From assembly GCF_000721265.1 (NCBI RefSeq), contig NZ_JOFZ01000010.1:248001-312000 (forward strand): a stretch of DNA of 64,000 nt. The letters are read 5' to 3'. The notes beneath the pieces were generated by a model. That model did not search any database, was not told where the DNA came from, and saw nothing but the letters and a program-made list of their open reading frames with translations. The DNA comes from Streptomyces sp. NRRL F-5126 (GTDB taxonomy: Bacteria > Actinomycetota > Actinomycetes > Streptomycetales > Streptomycetaceae). Shown one piece after another: positions 1 through 9,477 of this stretch (the first letter of the stretch is position 1; each line of letters opens with the position of its first letter). Both the position numbers and the translations under genes were made by a program.

Positions 1-663
1 GAGCGTCGTCGTCTCCGACATGTTCGAGTCGCCGACGATCACGTGCAGCCTGCGGTAGCGCTCGGCGTCCGCGTGCGGCTCGTCGCGGGTGTTGATGATC
101 GGCCGTGAGCGCGTCGTGGCCGAGCTGACGCCCTCCCAGATGTGCTCGGCACGCTGGCTCACGCAGTAGACGGCTCCGCGCGGGGTCTGCAGCACCTTGC
201 CCGCCCCGCACAGCAGCTGGCGCGTGACGAGGAACGGGATGAGGATGTCCGCGAGCCGGGAGAACTCTCCGTGGCGGGCCACGAGATAGTTCTCGTGGCA
301 GCCGTAGGAGTTTCCCGCCGAATCGGTGTTGTTCTTGAAGAGATAGACGTCGCCCGCGATTCCCTCCTCGTGCAGGCGCCGTTCCGCGTCGACGAGCAGG
401 CCCTCCAGAATCCGCTCACCGGCTTTGTCGTGCGTGACCAACTCGGTCACGTTGTCGCATTCCGGGGTGGCGTATTCCGGATGCGAACCGACGTCGAGGT
501 AGAGGCGGGCACCGTTGCGCAGGAACACATTGCTGCTACGGCCCCATGACACGACACGGCGGAAGAGGTAGCGCGCCACTTCGTCAGGTGACAGTCGGCG
601 CTGTCCCCTGAACGTGCACGTGACGCCGTACTCGTTCTCCAGCCCGAAAATGCGGCGGTCCAT
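1..663 (-). CDS. pafA: Pup--protein ligase PafA (5' part of gene, C-terminus outside window)
   Basis: PafA activates the C-terminal glutamate of Pup with ATP and joins it to substrate lysines, marking proteins for the bacterial proteasome. The visible 221 codons begin [13 protein letters not shown] and contain the Glu motif ENEYG (E9, E11) and the segment RLYLDVG, whose Asp57 corresponds to the family's catalytic base. They also share blocks such as KNNTDS and INTRDEPH with the Dop protein encoded at 5397-6908, as expected for the glutamine-synthetase-like Dop/PafA family. The ATG at 663 fits the family N-terminus. The gene runs off the left edge, so the C-terminal domain is not visible. It lies downstream of the proteasome genes on the same strand, separated from prcA by a LacI/MFS pair. 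Confidence 0.95.
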   Translation of the reverse strand, partial: MDRRIFGLENEYGVTCTFRGQRRLSPDEVARYLFRRVVSWGRSSNVFLRNGARLYLDVGSHPEYATPECDNVTELVTHDKAGERILEGLLVDAERRLHEEGIAGDVYLFKNNTDSAGNSYGCHENYLVARHGEFSRLADILIPFLVTRQLLCGAGKVLQTPRGAVYCVSQRAEHIWEGVSSATTRSRPIINTRDEPHADAERYRRLHVIVGDSNMSETTTL

Positions 664-672
664 GTCTGAACA

Positions 673-1935
673 TTACGCCTGATGGCCTGTGCTGAAACCG
701 TGTTCGGGCGCGTCACTTGGATCATTTTCCGATCGGGCCGCCGCATTGCCGTCCACGTGCCTGCCTGCGAGTACCCGCGGGGTGGCGGCCAGCACGAGCA
801 GGGCGCAGAGCCCGGCGGCCCCCGCGACCGCGAAGCCGGCGGACGTGCCGGCGTGCTGGGCCACGGGGCCCGCGACGCCCGTGCCGAGCGCCGAGCCCAC
901 CCCGAACGTCGTCACGAGCCACGAGAAGGCCTCCGTGACGGTGCCGGCCGGCGCCTGCCGGTCCACCACGATGAACGCGCACGCGAGCGCGGGCGCCAGG
1001 AAGACTCCGGCCAGCATCGACAGCAGCGTCATGGTGACCGGTCCCGGCGTCAGCACCAGCGGCAGGTAGCACACCGCGAGCAGCACCGCGATCACCCGGA
1101 GCCTGCGCTCCGGCGCACCCGTCCAGCGCCGGGCGCCGTAGACCGCGCCGCCGACGAGGGCGCCGAGGCCGAGCGCCGCCATCAGCCATCCGTAGACGGA
1201 CTCGCGGCCCTGGTCGTCCGCGTACGCCACCCCCGCGACCGTGATCGAGCCGAGCGCGGCGCCGACGAACAGGAACGCGCCCAGCAGCGCCAGCAGCCCG
1301 GGAGAGCGCAGCGCGCCGAGCCAGTGGGCCTGCCGTTCGGCGGAGCGCCAGGCACGTGAGGGGCGCGAGACCACCACGGACAGGGCGCCCAGCACGCCCA
1401 CGGCGTTGAGCACCAGCAGCGCCGCGGCCGGGGAGCGCGCCGCGACGAGGGCGGTGACCAGCAGGGGGCCGACCGTGAACATGACCTCCTGGGCGACGGC
1501 GTCAAGCGCGTACGCGCGGTGCACACGGTCCTCGCGGCCGAGCACGCTGGGCCACAGGGCGCGCAGTCCGCCCTCCAGCGGCGGGGTGCACAGGCCGGCG
1601 ACCGCCACGGCGGCGAACGCCGCCGCGGGCGATCCTGTGCCCACCGCGACGAGCAGCGCCATGCCGAGCGCCGATACGAGGGCGGCGGGCAGCTGGACCC
1701 GGGGTTGCCCGTACAGGTCGACGGCGCGGCCGAGCAGCGGCTGGCCGACGGCGTTGGCGAGCCCGTACACGGCGGCGAGCGCCCCGGCGACGCTGTAGCT
1801 GCCGCCGTCCGCCCGCGCGAACAGCACCACGGCGATCGGCGCCGTGGCGTTGGGCAGCCGGCCCACCAGCGTGCCGCCGAGCAGCCTCGCGGCGTGCGGC
1901 GCGCGCAGCAGCTCCAGGTATCCGGTGGCTCCCAC
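673..1935 (-). CDS. MFS transporter (putative exporter)
   Basis: A 420-residue hydrophobic protein with about twelve predicted membrane segments and an MFS-type loop (GRAVDLYGQPR) after the second helix. The likely role is proton-driven efflux or uptake of a small molecule; the substrate is unknown. The GTG at 1935 is chosen because a GGGAGG ribosome binding site lies 8 nt upstream. Longer in-frame readings have no such site and run into the divergent promoter region. It stops 9 bp before pafA begins on the same strand and is divergent from a LacI-family gene, a layout typical of a regulator and its target transporter. The pair interrupts the prcA-pafA order and may be an insertion. Confidence 0.85.
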   Translation of the reverse strand: MGATGYLELLRAPHAARLLGGTLVGRLPNATAPIAVVLFARADGGSYSVAGALAAVYGLANAVGQPLLGRAVDLYGQPRVQLPAALVSALGMALLVAVGTGSPAAAFAAVAVAGLCTPPLEGGLRALWPSVLGREDRVHRAYALDAVAQEVMFTVGPLLVTALVAARSPAAALLVLNAVGVLGALSVVVSRPSRAWRSAERQAHWLGALRSPGLLALLGAFLFVGAALGSITVAGVAYADDQGRESVYGWLMAALGLGALVGGAVYGARRWTGAPERRLRVIAVLLAVCYLPLVLTPGPVTMTLLSMLAGVFLAPALACAFIVVDRQAPAGTVTEAFSWLVTTFGVGSALGTGVAGPVAQHAGTSAGFAVAGAAGLCALLVLAATPRVLAGRHVDGNAAARSENDPSDAPEHGFSTGHQA

Positions 1936-1989
1936 GGCCTCGGCCCTCCCCTGGTGTGCGTCACGCGGTCGTGTGCCGCGGGCTGACGT

Positions 1990-2001
1990 GTTACGTATAA
2001 C
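1990..2001. promoter_or_regulatory. Candidate LacI-type operator and promoter region
   Basis: GTTACGTATAAC has 4-bp inverted arms (GTTA/TAAC) around CGTA. It lies in the 132-bp gap between the divergent MFS and LacI genes. The TATAAC within it could be a -10 element. It is the only clearly AT-rich symmetric sequence in the gap. Binding by the adjacent LacI protein is an inference. Confidence 0.35.
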
Positions 2002-2067
2002 GAACCCGTCCATACGTACCATGAGCGCCGGCGTCCGGTCCACCGGCCGGCGCGGGAGAGGAGCGCC

Positions 2068-3078
2068 ATGACCCAGCACGCCGCCAGGCCCACCAGCAAG
2101 GACGTGGCGCGCACCGCGGGCGTCTCCCAGGCCACGGTCTCGCTCGTGCTCGGCGGCAAGTGGCGCGGCCGCGTCTCGGAGCGCACGGCCGGCCAGGTGC
2201 GCGACGCGGCCGGCGCCCTCGGCTACCGTCCCAACCTGGCCGCGCGCAGCCTGCGCCTGGGCACGACGGGCACGGCGCTCCTGGTCGTGCCGGCGCTGAC
2301 CAACGAGTTCTTCGCGCGCGTCTACACGGGCGCCGCCGCCGTGGCCGCGGCGCACGGCTTCGGGGTGGTCCTCTACCCGTCACCCGCCGGGGTCGGCCCG
2401 GCCGTGAGCCCCTTCGACCCGGGACGCACCGCGCTCGACGGCGTCATCGCGTCCTCCATGGCGGCCGACGCCCCGGCCGCCATCCGCGGCAGCCGGCTGC
2501 CGCTGGTCATGCTGGACAGCGACCCGGCGGCGCCGGGCCCCGCGGCCTGCGTCAACCTCGACATCGCGGACGGCATGCGGCAGGTCGCCGCCCATGTGCT
2601 CGGCCTCGGCCACCGCGAGGTCCTGCACCTCGGTTCGGCCGTGCCGTCCTGGACGTTCGACGTGCGCGCCGACGCGCTGCGGCGTGCCGTGCGCGCGGCG
2701 GGCTCGCGGCTGCGCACGGCGCGCTCCGCGCTCGACGTGACGGCGGCCCGCGAGGCCGTCACCGCCGCTCTCGCGGGCCCGCAGCCCCGTCCGACCGCGA
2801 TCGTGTGCGACGACGACATCCTGGCCGCGGGGGCCTGCAAGGCGCTGCGCCGCCTGGGCCTGCGCGTCCCCGGCGACGTGTCCGTCACCGGGTTCGACGA
2901 CCTGGCGCTCGCCACCGCAGTCGAGCCGGAGCTCACCACGGTCCGCCTGCCGGCCGAGCGCGTCGGCGAGCGCGGCATGGAGGCGCTGCTCGCCGTGCTC
3001 GACGGCCGCGGACCCGAGACAGGCGACCTTCCGGTACGCCTCGTGGTGCGCGGCTCGACGGCGGCCTCGGCGCGCTGA
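2068..3078 (+). CDS. LacI-family transcriptional regulator
   Basis: A 336-residue repressor. The N-terminal helix-turn-helix (about residues 9-35: DVARTAGVSQATVSLVLGG) and hinge segment (LGYRPNLAARSL) are typical of LacI. They are followed by a periplasmic-binding-protein-like sensor domain ending in DVSVTGFDDLALA and a C-terminal LVVRGST motif. These proteins usually bind sugars or related ligands and act as dimers. A GAGAGG ribosome binding site precedes the ATG. It is divergent from the MFS exporter at 673-1935, which is the most likely target. The ligand cannot be inferred. Confidence 0.9.
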   Translation: MTQHAARPTSKDVARTAGVSQATVSLVLGGKWRGRVSERTAGQVRDAAGALGYRPNLAARSLRLGTTGTALLVVPALTNEFFARVYTGAAAVAAAHGFGVVLYPSPAGVGPAVSPFDPGRTALDGVIASSMAADAPAAIRGSRLPLVMLDSDPAAPGPAACVNLDIADGMRQVAAHVLGLGHREVLHLGSAVPSWTFDVRADALRRAVRAAGSRLRTARSALDVTAAREAVTAALAGPQPRPTAIVCDDDILAAGACKALRRLGLRVPGDVSVTGFDDLALATAVEPELTTVRLPAERVGERGMEALLAVLDGRGPETGDLPVRLVVRGSTAASAR

Positions 3079-3092
3079 ACCATCCGCGGTCA

Positions 3093-3132
3093 CACCGGTG
3101 CCCCGGCCGCACGGGGCGGCCGGGCACCGGTG
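3093..3132. terminator. Bidirectional hairpin terminator between lacI-type gene and prcA
   Basis: A 17-bp stem with one bulged C (arms 3093-3110 and 3116-3132, loop ACGGG) sits between the convergent stops at 3078 and 3145. There is no U-tract, as is common for Streptomyces terminators. Confidence 0.7.
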
Positions 3133-3144
3133 GCAGGGCAGTCG

Positions 3145-3927
3145 CTACGCGTCGTCCTCGGGGGCGGCGGAGCCCGCGTCCTTCGGCTCCTCGCCGTCCG
3201 GGGTGTCCGCGGGCGCCGTGGCTGCGCCCTCCTCCGCCAGCAGGCGGGAGAGCCGTGCCCCCACGATCCGGCGGAACTTGCGCTGCTGCGGCCGCGTGCG
3301 GTCGAGGACGGCCACTTCCAGGCGCTCGGCGGGGATCTCCCGCTCGCCGCCGTTGGTGTCACGCGACAGCGCCTGCACGGCGAGCTTGAGAGCCTCGGCG
3401 AGCGTCATGCCGTCGCGGTGGCGCTGGTCCAGGTAGGAGCTGATCTGCTCGGAGCTGCCGCCCACCGCGACGGAGCCGTGCTCGTCGACGATCGAGCCGT
3501 CGTGCGGCAGCCGGTAGATCTGGTCGCCGTCGGGCGTCGCGCCGACCTCGGCGACCACGAGCTCGACCTCGTAGGGCTTCTCGCCGGCGCTGGAGAAGAT
3601 CGTGCCGAGTGTCTGGGCGTAGACGTTGGCGAGTCCACGGGCCGTCACGTCGTCGCGGTCGTAGGTGTATCCGCGCAGGTCGGCGTAGCGCACACCGCCG
3701 ATGCGCAGGTTCTCGTACTCGTTGTACTTGCCGGCGGCCGCGAAGCCGATCCGGTCGTAGATCTCGCTGAACTTGTGCAGGGCACGGGACGGGTTCTCGC
3801 CGACGAAGACGATGCCGTCGGCGTACTGGAGCACGACCAGGCTGCGGCCCCGCGCGATGCCCTTGCGGGCGTACTCCGCCCGGTCGGCCATGGCCTGCTG
3901 GGGTGAGACATAGAACGGCGTCGACAC
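3145..3927 (-). CDS. prcA: Proteasome alpha subunit
   Basis: The 20S proteasome alpha subunit (260 aa) forms the outer heptameric rings that gate the chamber and dock the ARC/Mpa ATPase. It opens [20 protein letters not shown], the usual actinobacterial start with the gate-forming N-terminus and helix H0. It carries the alpha-type segment [19 protein letters not shown] and lacks the N-terminal nucleophile threonine of beta subunits. The C-terminal about 30 residues are an acidic, low-complexity tail. The gene follows prcB on the same strand with a 52-bp gap, so the two are probably co-transcribed. Confidence 0.97.
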   Translation of the reverse strand: MSTPFYVSPQQAMADRAEYARKGIARGRSLVVLQYADGIVFVGENPSRALHKFSEIYDRIGFAAAGKYNEYENLRIGGVRYADLRGYTYDRDDVTARGLANVYAQTLGTIFSSAGEKPYEVELVVAEVGATPDGDQIYRLPHDGSIVDEHGSVAVGGSSEQISSYLDQRHRDGMTLAEALKLAVQALSRDTNGGEREIPAERLEVAVLDRTRPQQRKFRRIVGARLSRLLAEEGAATAPADTPDGEEPKDAGSAAPEDDA

Positions 3928-3979
3928 CGGCTATCCGTCCCTTTCTGTCAGTGGCTGATTCACTCTCACAGCGGTCGAT

Positions 3980-4825
3980 TCACAGCAGCGCGGCGCGCGG
4001 TCCGTCGGGCTGTTCGAGCCGGTGATCGAGGACGGCGCGGGCGATCGCCGCCATCTCGTCCTCGGACAGGCGCCTGAAGCCGTCCTCCGTGATCACCGTG
4101 ACGACCGGGTAGATCTTGCGCGCCACGTCGGGCCCGCCCGTCGCCGAGTCCTCGTCCGCCGCGTCGTAGAGCGCCTGCACGACCAGCGTGGTCGCCTGCT
4201 CCTGCGTCAGGTCGTCGCGGTAGAGCTTCTTCATGGCCCCGCGCGCGAAGACCGAACCCGAGCCGGTGGAGGCGTACCCGGTCTCCTCCGACCGGCCGCC
4301 CGTCACGTCGTAGGAGAAGATGCGGCCCTTGCCGCGGTCCACGTCGTAGCCCGCGAACACCGGCACGACGGCGAGGCCCTGCATCGCCATGGCCAGGTTG
4401 GACCTGATCATCGTGGAGAGGCGGTTGGCCTTGCCCTCCAGGGAGAGCTGGGCGCCCTCGACCTTCTCGAAGTGCTCGAGCTCCAGCTGGAAGAGCTTGA
4501 CCATCTCCACGGCGAGCCCGGCCGTGCCGGCGATGCCCACCGCCGAGTACTCGTCCGCGGGGAAGACCTTCTCGATGTCCCGCTGGGCGATCATGTTGCC
4601 CATCGTCGCCCGCCGGTCTCCGGCGAGCACCACGCCGCCGGGGAACGTCACCGCGACGATCGTCGTGCCGTGCGGCGCCTCGACGGCGCCCTGCAGCGGC
4701 GGCAGCGAGCGCTTGCCGGGCAGCAGGTCCGGCGAGTGGTCGCCGAGGAAGTCCATGAACGAAGAGGACCCCGGCGTCAGGAAGGCAGCTGGTAGACGCC
4801 CGGTGTCACGAGTATTGGCTTCCAC
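3980..4825 (-). CDS. prcB: Proteasome beta subunit (N-terminal nucleophile hydrolase precursor)
   Basis: The catalytic 20S proteasome subunit, 281 aa as a precursor. The propeptide is 53 residues and ends in HG; self-cleavage before Thr54 exposes the nucleophile in TTIVAV. Downstream GDRRATMGN and GTAGLAVEM match the family. The GTG at 4825 is chosen because GGAGGGAAAC precedes it and it gives the family-typical VEANTR start; the longer reading to 4912 lacks support. The stop is followed 52 bp later by prcA. Upstream lies a 200-bp gap with a strong hairpin that separates it from pup. Some Streptomyces have an extra endonuclease-like gene in that gap; none is seen here. Confidence 0.97.
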   Translation of the reverse strand: MEANTRDTGRLPAAFLTPGSSSFMDFLGDHSPDLLPGKRSLPPLQGAVEAPHGTTIVAVTFPGGVVLAGDRRATMGNMIAQRDIEKVFPADEYSAVGIAGTAGLAVEMVKLFQLELEHFEKVEGAQLSLEGKANRLSTMIRSNLAMAMQGLAVVPVFAGYDVDRGKGRIFSYDVTGGRSEETGYASTGSGSVFARGAMKKLYRDDLTQEQATTLVVQALYDAADEDSATGGPDVARKIYPVVTVITEDGFRRLSEDEMAAIARAVLDHRLEQPDGPRAALL

Positions 4826-4970
4826 GCGTTTCCCTCCAGATGTGCGGCGGCACGGCGCAAGGCGTCGTGATCGGCTCCCCAGGTGCCGCCTGCCGCATTG
4901 CAGTTGAAGCACAGTACGCCACGGACCCTACCCGTCCCCGGGCGGTGATCCACCAGCGATTCGGGAAGGC

Positions 4971-5002
4971 GAGGGGTGCTGCCGGCAGCGGGAGCACCCC
5001 TC
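4971..5002 (-). terminator. Hairpin between pup and prcB
   Basis: A perfect 10-bp stem (GAGGGGTGCT / AGCACCCCTC) with a 12-nt GC-rich loop begins 24 bp beyond the pup stop. It may terminate or attenuate the arc-dop-pup transcript, making prcBA separately controlled, or it may stabilise the short pup message. Confidence 0.6.
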
Positions 5003-5025
5003 CTGCGGCCCCTGCGTCCGTGTGA

Positions 5026-5244
5026 CTACTGGCCGCCCTTTTGCACGAAGCTGCGCACGAAGTCCTCGGCGTTCTCCTCAAGGACGTCGTCGATCTCGTC
5101 CAGGACGGAGTCCACGTCGTCGGAGAGCTTCTCCTGACGCTCCTTGAGGTCCTCGGAGCCCTGCGCGTCCTGTGCCTGCTCCTCGGTCTCCTCCGTGGAA
5201 CGCGTCGCCTTCTGCTGGCCGCCGTCGGTGTCCCTGGTCGCCAT
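5026..5244 (-). CDS. pup: Prokaryotic ubiquitin-like protein Pup
   Basis: A 72-residue, mostly acidic and disordered protein that is attached to substrate lysines. The C-terminus FVQKGGQ ends in Gln, so Dop must first deamidate it to Glu before PafA can ligate it. The central region (about residues 31-60) is rich in Glu, Asp and Leu heptads and should form the coiled coil with ARC. The ATG at 5244 begins MATRDTDGGQQ, the family start. The gene follows dop on the same strand. Confidence 0.97.
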   Translation of the reverse strand: MATRDTDGGQQKATRSTEETEEQAQDAQGSEDLKERQEKLSDDVDSVLDEIDDVLEENAEDFVRSFVQKGGQ

Positions 5245-5332
5245 TTCCCTCACCCCGCTCGGTTCGCCCCGCTCGATGTGACCTTCGTTGCTCTCAAGAT
5301 CAGACCCTATCCGCAGGATCCGGAGAAGGCCC

Positions 5333-5347
5333 CGTTGTCGTACAACG
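5333..5347. repeat. Short palindrome upstream of pup
   Basis: CGTTGT-CGT-ACAACG is a perfect 6-bp inverted repeat in the 152-bp dop-pup gap, about 90 bp before the pup start. It could be an operator or a small hairpin; no regulator is known from this sequence. Confidence 0.35.
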
Positions 5348-5396
5348 CCGGGGGCCTGCCTCCATGATTCCCTGCGGCGGGCCCTTTCAGCCCTTT

Positions 5397-6908
5397 TCAG
5401 TGCCCGGACAGCACCCGGACCAGGTCTTCCGCCGTGCGGCAGCGGTCCAGGAGCTCCTTCACGTGAGTACGTGTACCGCGCAACGGCTCCAGGGTGGGGA
5501 CGCGCTGCAGCGAGTCCCTGCCCGGCAGGTCGAAGATGACCGAGTCCCACGAGGCCGCCGCGACGTCCTCCGCGTACTGGTCGAGGCACCGGCCCCTGAA
5601 GTAGGCCCTGGTGTCCTCGGGAGGGTTCGTCCTGGCCCGCTCGACGTCCTGCTCGTCCAGCAGCCGCTTCATCTTCCCGCGGGCCGCCAGGCGGTTGTAC
5701 AGGCCCTTCTCGGGGCGCACGTCGGCGTACTGCAGGTCGACGAGGTGCAGCCGGGCCGCGTCCCAGTCGAGGGAGTCCCTGCGCCGGTAGCCCTCGAGGA
5801 GCTCGCGCTTGGCCACCCAGTCCAGCTCGCCCGACAGGCTCATCGGATCGCGCTCCAGGCGGTTGAGCGTGTCCTCCCAGCGGCCGAGCACGTCGCGCGT
5901 CTGCTCGTCCGCATCGGCGCCGTACTTCTCCTCGACGTACTTCCTCGCGAGCTCGAAGTACTCCATCTGGAGCTGCACGGCCGTCAGTGTGCGGCCGCTG
6001 CGCAGCGTGACGAGGTGGTGCAGCGAGGGGTCGTGCGAGACCTCGTGCAGGGTGCGCACCGGCTGGTCGACCGCGAGGTCGACGTTGATGAAGCCGTCCT
6101 CGATCATGGCGAGGACCAGGGACGTCGTGCCGAGCTTGAGGTACGTCGAGATCTCGGAGAGGTTCGCGTCTCCGATGATCACGTGCAGCCTGCGGTAGCG
6201 CTCCGCGTCCGAATGCGGCTCGTCGCGCGTGTTGATGATGGGCCGCTTGAGCGTCGTCTCCAGGCCCACCTCGACCTCGAAGTAGTCCGCACGCTGGCTG
6301 AGCTGGAAGCCGTGGTCGCGGCCGTCCTGCCCGATGCCGACGCGGCCGGCGCCGGTGACGACCTGGCGGGAGACGAAGAACGGCGTCAGGTGGCGCACGA
6401 TGTCCGAGAACGGGGTCTCGCGCCGCATCAGGTAGTTCTCGTGGGTGCCGTAGGAGGCGCCCTTGTTGTCGGTGTTGTTCTTGTACAGGTGGATGGGCTG
6501 GGCGCCCGGCAGCTGGGCCGCACGCTCGGCGGCCTCCGCCATGATGCGCTCCCCCGCCTTGTCCCACAGCACCGCGTCGCGCGGATTGGTGATCTCCGGC
6601 GAGCTGTACTCCGGGTGGGCGTGGTCGACGTAGAGGCGCGCGCCGTTGGTCAGGATGACGTTGGCCAGGCCGATGTCCTCGTCCGTGAGCTGGCTCGAGT
6701 CGGCCGTGTCCCTGGCGAGGTCGAAGCCGCGGGCGTCCCGCAGCGGGTTCTCCTCCTCGAAGTCCCACCGCGCGCGCCGTGCGCGGTGCATCGCCGCCGC
6801 GTAGGCGTTGACGATCTGGGACGAGGTGAGCATGGCATTGGCGTTCGGGTGGCCGGGCACGGAGATCCCGTACTCCGTCTCGATGCCCATTACTCGCCGT
6901 ACGGTCAT
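5397..6908 (-). CDS. dop: Pup deamidase/depupylase Dop
   Basis: Dop (503 aa) converts the C-terminal Gln of Pup to Glu and removes Pup from tagged proteins. It belongs to the same glutamine-synthetase-like family as PafA. The motif IETEYG near residue 9 holds the metal and nucleotide ligands. [15 protein letters not shown] holds the catalytic Asp. The acidic insert of about residues 50-75 ([11 protein letters not shown] onward) is the Dop-specific loop missing from PafA. Only the Gln-ending form of Pup is encoded here, so Dop should be essential for tagging. It sits between arc and pup on the same strand. Confidence 0.96.
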   Translation of the reverse strand: MTVRRVMGIETEYGISVPGHPNANAMLTSSQIVNAYAAAMHRARRARWDFEEENPLRDARGFDLARDTADSSQLTDEDIGLANVILTNGARLYVDHAHPEYSSPEITNPRDAVLWDKAGERIMAEAAERAAQLPGAQPIHLYKNNTDNKGASYGTHENYLMRRETPFSDIVRHLTPFFVSRQVVTGAGRVGIGQDGRDHGFQLSQRADYFEVEVGLETTLKRPIINTRDEPHSDAERYRRLHVIIGDANLSEISTYLKLGTTSLVLAMIEDGFINVDLAVDQPVRTLHEVSHDPSLHHLVTLRSGRTLTAVQLQMEYFELARKYVEEKYGADADEQTRDVLGRWEDTLNRLERDPMSLSGELDWVAKRELLEGYRRRDSLDWDAARLHLVDLQYADVRPEKGLYNRLAARGKMKRLLDEQDVERARTNPPEDTRAYFRGRCLDQYAEDVAAASWDSVIFDLPGRDSLQRVPTLEPLRGTRTHVKELLDRCRTAEDLVRVLSGH

Positions 6909-7043
6909 GCGGCCCTCCTTGCCCGGCGGCGGCGCCCCCTGGGGGCGTGGCGCTCAGGTACCGAGCCTAGAGCGCCGCGGGCCTCGCGGGGAGATCATTC
7001 GATACGTCGGCCTGGTGAGATGGTACTTCCGGGTAAAGCAACC

Positions 7044-7075
7044 GGCTGCGGATGCCCGGGGGGACATCCGCAGCC
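7044..7075 (-). terminator. Hairpin terminator immediately after arc
   Basis: A perfect 11-bp stem (GGCTGCGGATG / CATCCGCAGCC, 10-nt loop) begins 11 bp past the arc stop. It suggests that arc can be transcribed apart from dop, with part of the transcription reading through. Confidence 0.7.
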
Positions 7076-7086
7076 AGGTCCTCGTC

Positions 7087-8853
7087 CTACAGGTACTGAC
7101 CGGTGTTCGCCACCGTGTCGATGGAGCGCCCCGTGTCGGCACCCTGCTTTCCGGTGACGAGGGTGCGGATGTAGACGATCCGCTCGCCCTTCTTGCCGGA
7201 GATGCGGGCCCAGTCGTCGGGGTTCGTGGTGTTCGGCAGGTCCTCGTTCTCCTTGAACTCGTCCACGCAGGCCTGGAGGAGGTGGGAGACGCGGATGCCC
7301 TTCTGGTCGTGGTCGAGGAATTCCTTGATGGCCATCTTCTTGGCGCGGCCCACGATGTTCTCGATCATGGCGCCGGAGTTGAAGTCCTTGAAGTACAGGA
7401 CTTCCTTGTCCCCGTTGGCGTACGTCACCTCGAGGAAGCGGTTCTCCTCGGACTCGGCGTACATCTGCTCCACGACGGTCTGGATCATCGCGTGCACCGC
7501 CGCGTCGGGCGAGTCGCGGTGTTCCGCGAGGTCGTCCGCGTGCAGCGGCAGGGAGGCCGTGAGGTACTTGGCGAAGATGTCCTTGGCGGCCTCCGCGTCG
7601 GGGCGCTCGATCTTGATCTTCACGTCGAGCCGGCCCGGGCGGAGGATGGCCGGGTCGATCATGTCCTCGCGGTTGGACGCGCCGATGACGATGACGTTCT
7701 CAAGACCCTCCACACCGTCGATCTCGGCGAGCAGCTGGGGGACGATGGTGTTCTCCACGTCCGAGCTGACACCGGAACCGCGGGTGCGGAAGAGCGATTC
7801 CATCTCGTCGAAGAAAACGATGACGGGCGTGCCCTCGCTCGCCTTCTCCCTGGCGCGCTGGAAGACGAGCCGGATGTGGCGCTCGGTCTCACCGACGTAC
7901 TTGTTGAGGAGTTCCGGGCCCTTGATGTTCAGGAAATAGCTCTTGCCGGCCGGCCGGCCTGTCACCTCGCCGACCTTCTTGGCGAGTGAATTCGCCACGG
8001 CCTTCGCGATGAGCGTCTTTCCGCATCCGGGCGGCCCGTAGAGCAGAATGCCCTTCGGCGGCCTGAGTTCGTGTTCCTTGAACAGGTCGGGGTAGAGGTA
8101 CGGGAGCTCGACGGCGTCACGGATCAGCTCGATCTGCCCGCCGAGGCCGCCGATCTTCTTGTAGTCGACGTCCGGGACCTCTTCGAGGACGAGCTCCTCG
8201 ACCTCGCTCTTCGGGACGACCTCGTAGACGTACCCGGAGCGCGGTTCGAGCAGCAGGGCGTCGCCCGGCCTGATGGTGAGGTCCATCAGGGGCTCGGCGA
8301 GCCGTACGACACGCTCCTCGTCGGTGTGGCCGATGACGAGGGCGCGCTCGCCGTCCTCAAGGATCTCCTTGAGGGTGACGATGTCGCCCTGGCGCTCGAA
8401 CTCCATGGCCTCGACCACGTTGAGCGCCTCGTTGAGCATGACCTCCTGGCCGCGCCTGAGCTCGTCGAGCTCCACGCCTGGGCTGACGTTGACGCGGAGT
8501 TTGCGGCCCCCGGTGAAGATGTCGGCCGTGTCGTCCTCGTTCGCTTGCAGGAAGACACCGAAACCGGCGGGCGGCTGCGCCAGCCGGTCGACCTCCTCCT
8601 TGAGGGCCACGATCTGGTCGCGGGCCTCACGCAGCGTATTGGCGAGCCGCTCGTTCTGCGCGGACACGCCCGCCAGGTTCGTCTGCAGCTCGACGATTCT
8701 CTCTTCGAGGATCCTCGTGTGCCGCGGAGAGTCGGCGAGCTTGCGGCGCAGGACGGCGATTTCCTGCTCAAGATAGGCAACCTGGCCTGCTGGGTCCTCG
8801 GACCCCCGCCCGGGCCGGATGCCGCGGTTGATGTCGTCGTCGTGGGCTGCCAC
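7087..8853 (-). CDS. arc: Proteasome-associated AAA+ ATPase ARC/Mpa
   Basis: A ring-forming ATPase (588 aa) that binds Pup, unfolds pupylated proteins and feeds them to the 20S proteasome. An N-terminal coiled coil (about 25-75) captures Pup. Two OB-fold segments follow. The AAA module has Walker A GPPGCGKT near residue 275 and Walker [11 protein letters not shown] near 345. The C-terminal GQYL is the tail that docks on the alpha ring. The GTG at 8853 follows a GGAGGTGAGG site and gives the family-typical start; the ATG at 8871 lies at that site and is rejected. It is first in the arc-dop-pup-prcBA cluster and divergent from the ferredoxin gene. Confidence 0.96.
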   Translation of the reverse strand: MAAHDDDINRGIRPGRGSEDPAGQVAYLEQEIAVLRRKLADSPRHTRILEERIVELQTNLAGVSAQNERLANTLREARDQIVALKEEVDRLAQPPAGFGVFLQANEDDTADIFTGGRKLRVNVSPGVELDELRRGQEVMLNEALNVVEAMEFERQGDIVTLKEILEDGERALVIGHTDEERVVRLAEPLMDLTIRPGDALLLEPRSGYVYEVVPKSEVEELVLEEVPDVDYKKIGGLGGQIELIRDAVELPYLYPDLFKEHELRPPKGILLYGPPGCGKTLIAKAVANSLAKKVGEVTGRPAGKSYFLNIKGPELLNKYVGETERHIRLVFQRAREKASEGTPVIVFFDEMESLFRTRGSGVSSDVENTIVPQLLAEIDGVEGLENVIVIGASNREDMIDPAILRPGRLDVKIKIERPDAEAAKDIFAKYLTASLPLHADDLAEHRDSPDAAVHAMIQTVVEQMYAESEENRFLEVTYANGDKEVLYFKDFNSGAMIENIVGRAKKMAIKEFLDHDQKGIRVSHLLQACVDEFKENEDLPNTTNPDDWARISGKKGERIVYIRTLVTGKQGADTGRSIDTVANTGQYL

Positions 8854-9118
8854 GGTCCTCACCTCCTCCAAGGGGAGCTGGACGCTTCCTGACCCTACCT
8901 GGGTGGGTGATGATTGAAACCCCTAGATCACAAAGACTGAAGGGCTCTGTCCGATCTTCACCCTTGCGCTCTCCCTCACGCCAGGCAAATACCCACCCTG
9001 CGACGTCGGAAAGCGGCCGGTTGTATCGTCGAAGTGTTCAACACCCGCCATGACTGGCGCGACTTGTTCCACCAGGGTCGCACGGCGGCACGGCGAGACG
9101 CAGGAAACGGCAGGAGAG

Positions 9119-9436
9119 ATGAGCGTGCAGCAGGATGCCCCGACCGACGACCTGGCGACCCAGGGGCCGCTGGAGGTCTGGATCGATCAGGATCTGTGCA
9201 CGGGCGACGGCATCTGCGCGCAGTACGCGCGCGAGGTCTTCGAGCTCGACATCGACGGCCTGGCCTACGTGAAGAGCGCGGACGACGAGCTGCTGCAGGA
9301 GCCGGGTGCGGCCACGCGCGTGCCGCTGCCGCTGCTGCGCGAGGTGGTGGACTCGGCGAAGGAGTGCCCGGGCGAGTGCATCCACGTGCGCCGCGTGGCG
9401 GACGGCGTGGAGGTCTGCGGGCCCGACGCGTCCTGA
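9119..9436 (+). CDS. Small ferredoxin
   Basis: An acidic protein of about 105 residues with CTGDGIC near the N-terminus and CPGEC near the C-terminus. The C-x5-C ... C-P pattern is that of single-cluster [3Fe-4S] or [4Fe-4S] ferredoxins, which supply electrons to P450s and other redox enzymes. The fourth Cys in CPGEC is unusual and may affect the cluster type. The ATG at 9119 has AGGAG very close; the in-frame GTG at 9125 has better spacing (8 nt) and may be the real start. It is divergent from arc. No P450 lies nearby, so the partner is unknown. Confidence 0.88.
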   Translation: MSVQQDAPTDDLATQGPLEVWIDQDLCTGDGICAQYAREVFELDIDGLAYVKSADDELLQEPGAATRVPLPLLREVVDSAKECPGECIHVRRVADGVEVCGPDAS

Positions 9437-9477
9437 GGGCCGCGCCTGCTCGGGGCGCGGGTTCCGGGTGCGCCGGC

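Noticed and set aside
4826..5025. An endonuclease-like gene between prcB and pup as in some Streptomyces
   Set aside because: Only 200 bp are available and the frames there lack motifs; the space holds a hairpin instead.
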